Source of the DNA: an uncultured Eubacteriales bacterium
GTDB taxonomy: Bacteria; Bacillota; Clostridia; Oscillospirales; Acutalibacteraceae
Direction: 5' to 3'
Assembly (NCBI GenBank): GCA_934476025.1
Contig: CAKSNI010000043.1
Span: 1-7,805 of the forward strand
DNA: 7,805 nt
The notes beneath the pieces were generated by a model. It was not told the origin of the DNA. It made no database searches and was given only the letters and a program-made list of their open reading frames with translations. Within the stretch, counting starts at the first letter, position 1. Each line of letters starts with the position of its first letter. Both the position numbers and the translations under genes were made by a program. This document shows, one piece after another, positions 1 through 6,400 of the stretch.

Positions 1-1
1 G

Positions 2-493
2 GCCTATTCGGTATACGGCTCTTTGAACGACCGGCCGAACGCCGGAGTTCTTTGCGAAACCGATCTGCCGAGCGAAGTCTATGCCGTTCTTTTTGCCAAA
101 ACCCGATACCTTTCCTGTCGGATTCCGCGGGATTTTTCCGAATTATACCGAACCATCGGCACCCTGCCTACCGATCCGGCCGCCTTTCTTCCGGAATTTC
201 GCATCACCGGGCAGCGGCCGCGGCAGCTGATTCTCACCGAACCGATGCGTTCTTTTTCGGCCGGATATGACCCGTTTCTTTTTTTATGGATGCTGTATTC
301 CGGAGCAAATCATCCGGTCTTTCCCCGTTTTTTTCAAACCTTTGTTTTCAAAGCGGAATACGGAGCAGGCATTCCCTTGCCGGCCGGTGATCCGCCGTCC
401 AAAGCCGGAACGGGTCTTTCTGAAAATCAAAAAGCCTTCCCTTTTTTGAGGAACCTCGAAAAAGGGAAGGCGACGCGGCGTTCTCTCCTTTAA
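2..493 (+). CDS. Unrecognised protein, 3' end only (5' truncated by window edge)
   Basis: The frame is open from the left edge of the window to a TAA at 491-493, so about 163 residues of a longer protein may be present; the TTG at 23 is not a convincing start because the frame continues upstream and no Shine-Dalgarno site precedes it. I do not recognise the family. The first ~100 residues look protein-like (for example RQLILTEPMRSF and GYDPFLFLW), while the last ~50 are Pro/Phe/Lys-rich and partly encoded by the terminator hairpin of the opposing gene, which is unusual for a real C-terminus. No membrane segment or catalytic motif is clear. The stop overlaps that of the convergent rhamnosidase gene. 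Alternatives are that the true gene has a frameshift and ends earlier, or that the tail is read-through non-coding sequence. Coding status is moderately uncertain. Confidence 0.4.
   Translation, partial: AYSVYGSLNDRPNAGVLCETDLPSEVYAVLFAKTRYLSCRIPRDFSELYRTIGTLPTDPAAFLPEFRITGQRPRQLILTEPMRSFSAGYDPFLFLWMLYSGANHPVFPRFFQTFVFKAEYGAGIPLPAGDPPSKAGTGLSENQKAFPFLRNLEKGKATRRSLL
423..471 (-). terminator. Intrinsic terminator of the rhamnosidase gene
   Basis: The arms at 434-451 and 454-471 are 18 nt each and pair along their whole length with one G-T type mismatch (right arm CCTCGAAAAAGGGAAGGC). In RNA the loop would open to about four or more bases because only AA lies between the arms. Read on the minus strand, the hairpin lies 18 nt after the stop codon at 490 and is followed by TTTTTGATTTT. 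On the plus strand the right arm is followed by GC-rich sequence with no T tract, so the terminator is oriented for the minus-strand gene. Confidence 0.85.
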
Positions 494-2712
494 TTCTTTT
501 CGCCGCACTTGCTTTCAGGCGAAAAAATCCGGATATTTCTCCCGGCCGTCAGGGGAAAGGCCTGCCCCTGCCAATACAGGTCGGCGCTCATTCCTTCGGG
601 AATTTCCAGCGCAATCTGCACGCCCTCCGGTTTCTTTTCGCAGTCCACCGAAAGTCTGCCGTGAGGGGTGGTCAGGCTTCCTCGGGCATATTGCATCTTT
701 TCGGGCATCTGCGGTGCAATTTCCACCCGGTCAAATCCGAAGGAATCCTTCGGCTGGCGGATTCCGAGAATCACACTGAACAGCGCCTGGGTACATCCTC
801 CGAACATGGGGTGGTTCTGGGAATTGCTTCCCTGCCAATTTTCCCAAATGGTGGTAGCCCCGGCATCCATCATCGCGCCGAATCCGCCGATTTTATGCCC
901 GGTCAGCAAATCGGTCAGCAGATCAATCCGGGCATCCTCGCCCAGTTGGCGCACCAGCAAATCGGTAGCCAAAAAACCGGTATCGAATTTTTTCAGGCGG
1001 GCATAGGTATCCGCCAGGCAGGACCGGGTTCTCTCATCGCCCAATCCGGCCTGCAGCGCAAAGGCGTCGGCTCCCTGGGCCGTTCCGGCAAAGCTGCCGG
1101 TTTCTTCATTCAAAAACCGTTTTTTCACCGCGGCCGAGCTTTCCGCAATTTGTTTTTCCATCGCGGCTTTTCCGACCGAATCGTTCATTTTTTCGGCCAT
1201 TTGCACGGCAAAGCGCAATGCCCGGATCATCAGGCAGGTATTGACAAACGAAGGATCCAGTTGCATTTTTTCGGGGGAACTCCAATCCCCGAGGCACCAG
1301 CCGCCGGGTTCCTCCCGAACCACCAATCCGTTTTCCGAGCGGGATTTCAGGTAATCAATCCAGAACAAAATTCCCGGGTAATGTTCCCGAATCGGGGAAA
1401 AATCCCCGGTGATTTTCCAATAATAATACGGCACGGTAATGGCTGCCATCCCCCAGCCTCCGGGGCCGCCGCCTCCGCCTCCGAAGGGGGCGGTATGATG
1501 AATATGTCCGGTATCCCGGTCCTGGGAATCAAAAATATCCCGAATCCATTTCCGATAGAACGATTTTGCCGAAAGGCAAAGCATCGCCGCTTCGCAGCTG
1601 ACCTGTCCGTCGCCGGTATAAGCCAGTCGTTCCCGATGGGGGCAATCGGACGGAACCCCCTGATGCATATTATCCTGTTGGGTACGGACAAACGCATCAA
1701 ACAGCCAATTCAGTTCCGGCAAAGAGCAGGAAAACTCCGCCGCAACCGGCACCGCGCTATGCACCACGCTGATCGAAACCGGTTCCGCTTCCCCGAAAAT
1801 TTCAAAATATCGGAAGGCGTGCCACAAAAACCGGGGAGAAAATTCCTGTTCGCTCCCGTTGCCGATCACCCGATCTTCCATCGTCTGCGGGTTTCCGTTC
1901 GGGTCTTTATAATCCGGTCCGGTGCCCTTCAGGGAAAGGGACTGTCCGTTTCGGCAATCGGCAAAGCGAATTCTCACCTCTTCACCGGCCGCGGCGTGGG
2001 TTTTCAGGGTTACAAATCCGCTGATGCACTCGCCGGCATCATACAGACTGCGCCCCGGTTCGCGGTACAGCAGCCGAGGAGTCAGGGTCCGCATCACCCG
2101 ATCGGGCGGTGCGATTTCCCGGGAAAGAACCGTTTCAGGCAGGCTGCCGACACTCACCGGTGCCGTTTGGAACTCCCGGATTCGGGTATCCAACACTTCC
2201 CCGTAAAACAGGTCGCTTTGTATCCGGGCATCGGTCCGGCAGGTTTCGGTGCCTTCGGAATACAGCAGCCGCTCCTTCCCGTTTCCGGAAAATCGGAGAA
2301 CAAACAACGCGCCGAGTTGATCTCCGAAAGCAACCTCGCCCTCCGCCGTACGGCGGTTTTGCCGCCACCAGCCGTTGCCCACCGCGATTTCCAGTCGGTT
2401 TTCCCCCTCTTTGGTCCAACGGGTCAGGTCATATACCGTATAGTAAAGTCGATAGGTGGAAAACCGGCATTCCAGCGGATAGGCAAATTTTTGGGTATCC
2501 CGTGGGGCATACAGGCTATTGGAAGGCAGAAAATATTCCTCTCCCACCCTTTTTCCGTTGACAAACAGCAAAAAGTTTCCCAGTGCCGTCAGAGCTATTT
2601 CGGTCTTTTCGCCCGGCAGAACCTCAAATTCCCGGCAGAACACCGGGCAGGCAAATTCCTTCGGTGCCAGCAAAACCCGGGCTTTCCGCATTCGTGCATC
2701 CCATGCTTCCAT
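490..2712 (-). CDS. Alpha-L-rhamnosidase, glycoside hydrolase family 78, cytosolic
   Basis: A 740-residue enzyme expected to remove terminal alpha-L-rhamnose from glycosides with inversion. The N-terminal beta-sandwich domain (about residues 47-118) carries FVNGKRVGEE and GENRLEIAVGNGWW, typical of Bac_rhamnosid_N. A second beta domain follows around 224-252 (YDAGECISGF). The (alpha/alpha)6 barrel runs about 329-650, with a C-terminal beta domain after it. The signature DCPHRERLAYTGD places D356, E361 and D368 at the spacing of the rhamnose-binding acidic residues and general acid of Bacillus BsRhaB. TTIWENW supplies the candidate general base E624, followed by the conserved NHPMFGG. The glycine-rich GGGGGGPGGWG is the family's barrel loop with extra glycines. 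There is no signal peptide or membrane segment, so the substrate is probably imported. Start: the ATG at 2712 follows AGAGGGG and a promoter whose -10 lies inside the 18-codon upstream extension, which rules out the longer start. The natural substrate (flavonoid, saponin or pectic oligosaccharide) cannot be read from sequence. Confidence 0.93.
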   Translation of the reverse strand: MEAWDARMRKARVLLAPKEFACPVFCREFEVLPGEKTEIALTALGNFLLFVNGKRVGEEYFLPSNSLYAPRDTQKFAYPLECRFSTYRLYYTVYDLTRWTKEGENRLEIAVGNGWWRQNRRTAEGEVAFGDQLGALFVLRFSGNGKERLLYSEGTETCRTDARIQSDLFYGEVLDTRIREFQTAPVSVGSLPETVLSREIAPPDRVMRTLTPRLLYREPGRSLYDAGECISGFVTLKTHAAAGEEVRIRFADCRNGQSLSLKGTGPDYKDPNGNPQTMEDRVIGNGSEQEFSPRFLWHAFRYFEIFGEAEPVSISVVHSAVPVAAEFSCSLPELNWLFDAFVRTQQDNMHQGVPSDCPHRERLAYTGDGQVSCEAAMLCLSAKSFYRKWIRDIFDSQDRDTGHIHHTAPFGGGGGGPGGWGMAAITVPYYYWKITGDFSPIREHYPGILFWIDYLKSRSENGLVVREEPGGWCLGDWSSPEKMQLDPSFVNTCLMIRALRFAVQMAEKMNDSVGKAAMEKQIAESSAAVKKRFLNEETGSFAGTAQGADAFALQAGLGDERTRSCLADTYARLKKFDTGFLATDLLVRQLGEDARIDLLTDLLTGHKIGGFGAMMDAGATTIWENWQGSNSQNHPMFGGCTQALFSVILGIRQPKDSFGFDRVEIAPQMPEKMQYARGSLTTPHGRLSVDCEKKPEGVQIALEIPEGMSADLYWQGQAFPLTAGRNIRIFSPESKCGEKN

Positions 2713-2718
2713 CCGTTT

Positions 2719-2727
2719 CCCCTCTTT
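2719..2727 (-). promoter_or_regulatory. Ribosome binding site deciding the rhamnosidase start
   Basis: On the minus strand AAAGAGGGG ends 6 nt before the ATG at 2712. It is the only good Shine-Dalgarno match near the 5' end of the frame, and it selects this start over the Met 18 codons upstream at 2766. Confidence 0.8.
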
Positions 2728-2739
2728 GCGTTTTTTTGT

Positions 2740-2768
2740 ATTATACCACACCCGCGCTTTCCCCACAA
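2740..2768 (-). promoter_or_regulatory. Sigma-A type promoter of the rhamnosidase gene
   Basis: On the minus strand there is a perfect -10 TATAAT (2740-2745) preceded by TGG, an extended -10 motif. A weak -35, TTGTGG (2763-2768), lies 17 bp upstream. Transcription would start near 2733, giving a leader of about 20 nt with the Shine-Dalgarno site inside it. A perfect -10 with an extended element and a poor -35 would suit an activatable or moderately strong promoter; this is inference. Confidence 0.72.
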
Positions 2769-2804
2769 GAGCAAAAATTGATTTCTCTATTCCGATTTTT
2801 GCTC
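2769..2804. repeat. 10-bp perfect inverted repeat abutting the -35 box
   Basis: GAGCAAAAAT (2769-2778) and ATTTTTGCTC (2795-2804) are perfect inverted repeats separated by 16 bp. The left arm touches the upstream edge of the -35 hexamer. The right arm shares TTTTTGCTCC with the start of each 61-bp repeat unit, so 2795-2821 may be a fragment of a further copy. It could be a regulator-binding dyad for the rhamnosidase promoter or a chance product of repeat debris. Confidence 0.5.
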
Positions 2805-2821
2805 CACCTTTTTGGTCCGGG

Positions 2822-3126
2822 TTTTTGCTCCGGGCTTATTTGATCAAATCGGAAAAGTTTTTCCCCGAAGCAATTGGTCATCTTTTTGCTCCGGGCTTAT
2901 TTGATCAAATCGGAAAAGTTTTTCCCCGAAGCAATTGGTCACCTTTTTGCTCCGGGCTTATTTGATCAAATCGGAAAAGTTTTTCCCCGAAGCAATTGGT
3001 CACCCTTTTGCTCCGGGCTTATTTGATCAAATCGGAAAAGTTTTTCCCCGAAGCAATTGGTCACCCTTTTGCTCCGGGTTCATTTGCTCAAACACAAAAG
3101 ACCTTCCCCGAAGCAGGCGGTTGCCG
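2822..3126. repeat. 61-bp tandem repeat array, four near-identical copies plus one diverged
   Basis: Units start at 2822, 2883, 2944, 3005 and 3066, with an exact period of 61 bp. Copies 2 and 3 are identical; copies 1 and 4 each differ from them by a single base near the unit boundary. Copy 5 keeps the outer blocks (TTTTGCTCCGGG and CCCCGAAGCA) but its interior has drifted. Each good unit is a nested dyad: outer arms TTGCTCCGG and CCGAAGCAA (8 of 9 pair; the mismatch becomes a G-U pair in minus-strand RNA), enclosing a perfect palindrome ATTTGATCAAAT and a second near-palindrome GGAAAAGTTTTTCC. The array is non-coding: every palindrome carries TGA on both strands, and the 61-bp period rotates it through all three frames. 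It fills most of the gap between the surface-protein terminator and the rhamnosidase promoter. Function is unknown. Confidence 0.95.
2838..3032. promoter_or_regulatory. Four phased 12-bp palindromes, candidate operator sites
   Basis: The perfect palindrome ATTTGATCAAAT occurs at 2838-2849, 2899-2910, 2960-2971 and 3021-3032, one per repeat unit. In copy 5 the equivalent site is ATTTGCTCAAAC and is no longer symmetric. The nearest site lies 70 bp upstream of the rhamnosidase -35. A 12-bp two-fold symmetric site is the form bound by many homodimeric regulators, but no regulator gene is in the window and the sites may simply be part of the repeat structure. Confidence 0.3.
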
Positions 3127-3187
3127 CTTTTTTCTTCCCCTTTCATCAAACATGAAAGGGTTTTCCCTAAGGCGGGCAATTTTTTTG
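3127..3187. repeat. Sixth, degenerate 61-bp unit containing its own hairpin
   Basis: This segment continues the 61-bp register. TTTCATCAAAC and the following GAAAGGGTTTTCCC align base for base with TTTGATCAAAT and GGAAAAGTTTTTCC of the good copies; about 24 of 33 core positions match by eye. The outer arms have been lost. Inside it a perfect 9-bp stem has formed, CCCTTTCAT (3138-3146) and ATGAAAGGG (3152-3160) around the loop CAAAC. It could be a decayed copy or an independent hairpin that happens to be in register. From 3188 to 3210 there is only T-rich sequence with no feature I can name. Confidence 0.55.
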
Positions 3188-3210
3188 CCGTTCCGCTTTT
3201 CTTTTTGTTT

Positions 3211-3249
3211 TTCGACAAAAGCCCCCGGCGCATTCGCGCCGGGGGCTTT
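3211..3249 (-). terminator. Intrinsic terminator of the surface-protein gene
   Basis: A perfect 14-bp stem (3218-3231 with 3236-3249, core GCCCCCGGCGC) closes the loop ATTC. On the minus strand it is followed by TTTTGTCG. It lies 45 nt after the stop codon of the surface protein and separates that gene from the repeat array and the rhamnosidase. It could be weakly bidirectional, but there is no plus-strand gene for it to serve. Confidence 0.88.
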
Positions 3250-3273
3250 GGATTGCCGCCGCAAAGGCAATCC
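3250..3273 (-). repeat. Accessory 3' UTR hairpin directly before the terminator
   Basis: GGATTGCC (3250-3257) pairs perfectly with GGCAATCC (3266-3273) across an 8-nt loop. On the minus strand it lies between the stop codon at 3295 and the terminator stem, touching the latter. It may stabilise the 3' end of the mRNA or be part of a compound terminator. Confidence 0.6.
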
Positions 3274-3294
3274 TGTAAAAAGAAAGGGAATCCG

Positions 3295-3405
3295 TTAATG
3301 AATGCGCCGTTTTTTGCGGAGAATCAGCATACCGGCAGCGGCCAGCAGGGTAACTCCGCCCACAGCCATCGGCCAGGCAGTCCGGGAATCTCCGGTCGCT
3401 GGCTG
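3295..3405 (-). other. C-terminal cell-wall sorting signal, QPATG variant
   Basis: QPATG (3405-3391) is followed by DSRTA, a 19-residue hydrophobic helix (3375-3319) and the positive tail RKKRR just before the stop. This tripartite form is the sortase substrate signal; the usual Leu of LPxTG is replaced by Gln. Clostridial proteins often carry such xPxTG variants, so cleavage between Thr and Gly by a housekeeping or class-specific sortase is likely. No sortase gene is in the window. Confidence 0.85.
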
Positions 3406-6400
3406 CGCGTTTTCAGGATCCGCCAAACGGGAGCCCTCGTCGATTATGGTATTCTTTTCCGAGCACCCCGGAACGCTGCATTTCGCGGTTTTGGTTCCGT
3501 CCTGGGTATCGGTTGCGTTGTTATCCGAAACATAGGAGTCAAAATGGTGCGGTCCGCGTTTTTCACCGGTGAAAAATTCTTTTGTTCCGGCCTTTTTGCA
3601 GCGGCTGCAGGCCATCCAGTACTCACCGTTTTGCTGACAGTCGGCCGCCTTCTTCTCATATTCCTTGCTTTCCAGGCGCAGGGTGAAATCATGGCCGAGC
3701 GGATTACCCGACTCATAGGTTTCCTTTCCGGCTTTCTGACAATCCCGGCAGGTATAATAATAGGTTGCCGGATGTTCACAATCGGCCTTGCCCGCCGGGT
3801 GGCTCCCGTCTTTTTCGGTAAAATGATGCCCGTTCGGAGCGATATCGAAGGCCGTTTTTTCGGCTTTTTCCCTTTCGGGATCCAATTTTCCGCTTTCGTC
3901 GGCAAAAAATTTGCCGCAGTCCGGGCAGCTCCAATAGGCCCGGTTGCCGGCTTCCTCACAGGTCGGATCTTTCGCTTCGATCCGCCCGGCGTCCCGATGG
4001 TTCAGTTTTTCTTCCACCGCGGTTGCCAGCTGCTGCCGACAGGCCGCATCGGCAAAGATCTCGTCACAGTTTTCGCAGGACCAGTATTCCCGGTTTCCGT
4101 CCTCTGTACAGGTTGCTTTTTTCGCCGCGTGGTGAACCGGAGTATGGGTATGGGTCGTATCGACAATCGAAATCGCCACCCGCTGATCCAGATCGGGCTG
4201 CACCCCGACACCCAGTGCCGAGAAGGTAACCTTCAGGGTAACCTCGGTTCCGGCGTCAAAGGTTTGCAGATATTCTTTGGAAATCCGCAGGGTGGTGCCG
4301 TCCAGCCTATAATCCGCGCCGGCCGTCAATGCCCGTTCTCCGTAATAAACGGAATCCAGTGTATTGCCGTTGAGCGTCAGCGTGAAATCAACATCCTTCC
4401 CGGCGCCGTCTTTTTTATCATAGACCATCGACGAAACCGGAGTCATTTCACTGTTTGTATAAATCACAATTCCCTGATCGTTGGTCACCACGCTATTCCC
4501 GGCAACATCGGTCACCCGGATATAAATCACCTTTTTGCCCGGGGCGGAAATCCTCAAAGATTCTTTCCAGTCGCCCTTTTTAGGGGGATACGAATCAAGT
4601 TCCCCCTCCGCGGCGTAATATTCGATTTTGGCCACGCCGCTGTATTTGTCCTCCGCCTGCGCTTTTACGGTAACGCTGTCACGGAAGAACAGCCCGAAGG
4701 TCAGTTTTCTGAGAACCGATTGAAAGGGGCTGTCGTTATAGGAAACCCTCACCAGGCCCGGTGCGGCGCAGTCCAGTTTATAAAGGAACTCTCCCCGGTA
4801 AACCGCGCCGGTTTCGGTATCCCTTACATAATAGATTTTTTTGCCGTTCTCCGACTGCGTATTGACCGAAACGGAAGCTCCGTAGGTATTCTGATCTTCC
4901 GAAATCTCATATCCGTCGGCCGCCTCAATCGAAAAGTTTTTTGCGTACCATCCGGCAGCATTCGGTTCCGGATAGCGGATCATTTCGTCGGTGGCTTCCC
5001 CGAATTCCACGGTATAGGGAACCCGAACCGTTCCCGAATAGTTCCCCCGGAAGGTCAGGGTTGCTGTGCATCTTCCGATAACAAGTGACGGATCCGGAGT
5101 GATTTCGTAGTCTTTTCCCTCCGTAAGAGTACGGCCATCCACCCGCACCCGGAGCACCGGTTTGACCGGATTGCCGGTGTAAAGAGCCTGTTCCTGCTGT
5201 TCGGCAGAAAGGGCATCGGCAGTTACGGTTTTCGGGTTGACGGTGAAGGTCCAGGAATCATCATGCAGATCCACCGCCTCATTATAAGGAGTGGAACCGC
5301 CTCCGGCCGTAAGATAAACTTCATAGGTTCCGACATCCCGGGGTTCACCGGTTACCCAGTACGGTTCTTTCCCGTCCACGCGTTTATAGCGAATCGTCAC
5401 CGTGCCGCAATCGCTCATTTTCGGGGTAACCGTCACCCGATAGGAGCCGGACCCGTAAACCGGATCATTGGGTGCGGAAACGGTAAAGTCCGAGGTTTTC
5501 AGCGTTTTTCTCGCCAGTTCAAACCCAATCACTTCCACATCGCGGATCACCCGGAAATTGGCAACCAGGCCGCTTTTTTTCGGAATGAAATAGGCCAGAT
5601 CATCCCGGGTCAGGGTATGGGTCGTCGAACCGACGGCGATTTCATACCAATGTTCATAATCGGACAACTGATCGTTGCTGAGAGCCAACTGGATCGGTTT
5701 CCCGGACAAATCGCCGGTTACCGCCATCATCCGGGAAGAAAAATTGCCCAGATGGAAGTTATCGGTATACCCGGAACTCAGGTGGTTTCCGGTGATATCA
5801 AAGCCGCCGGCCAATTCCGCTTTCGACGCAAGATAAACGCCGCCGCCCCGGTCGCCCGCGATATTTCCGGTAATGGTAACATCCCCGAGAATTTTCAAGT
5901 ATACCTTCCGATTACTCCCGTAACGGCCGTTTTCCACCGAAACGCCGCCGCCTTCTGCCGAAGCACGGTTTCCGCTGATGGTTCCTCCGTAGAGAGTGAC
6001 CGCTCCGTTGTCAAGGGCAGAAATTCCGCCTCCGTTGTGGGTGGACGTATTGTCTTGAATGGTTCCGCCGTACATACGGAAGTCCCCCGTGGAGTGAACA
6101 CAAACTGCTCCGCCGCCGTCGATATCTTCATTCCGGTTCCCTTTGATTTTTCCGCCGAACAGGTTAATCGAGCCACCGGTAGAAATGTACAGAGCTTCTC
6201 CCTCCCCGCCGTTTGCGTGGGTGAGCACCCCGCCGCCATTGCAGTCGCAGATATTCAACACCGAGGATACCGAAGAATCATAGATTGCGTTTTTGTCTTT
6301 GCCGTAAATCGTATGACCGTTCAGGCAAAGGTTGATATTCTGTTTTTCCAGCCGGGTAACCGCCAAAACATAATTGCTTTCCACCGTTACATCGGTATCC

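Noticed and set aside
434..471. Terminator for the plus-strand frame
   Set aside because: The hairpin is followed on the plus strand by GACGCGGCG with no T tract; the T tract is on the minus-strand side.
2713..2766. 18-residue N-terminal extension of the rhamnosidase
   Set aside because: The -10 box lies within it and the Shine-Dalgarno site points to the ATG at 2712, so the extension would not be transcribed in full.
661..2781. 706-residue plus-strand reading frame
   Set aside because: It is codon-aligned antisense to an unmistakable GH78 rhamnosidase, has no recognisable domain and is explained by absence of TTA, CTA and TCA codons in the sense gene.
2519..2965. Short plus-strand frames crossing the tandem array as repeat proteins
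   Set aside because: The unit length is not a multiple of three, so the frame shifts each copy, and every palindrome places a TGA that closes the frames in turn.
2822..3126. CRISPR array
   Set aside because: The full 61-bp unit is conserved with no unique spacers, and the repeats are head-to-tail without intervening variable sequence; no cas genes are present.
2935..5088. 717-residue plus-strand reading frame
   Set aside because: It starts inside the tandem array and then runs codon-aligned antisense through the surface-protein gene; its composition is that of reverse-complemented coding sequence.
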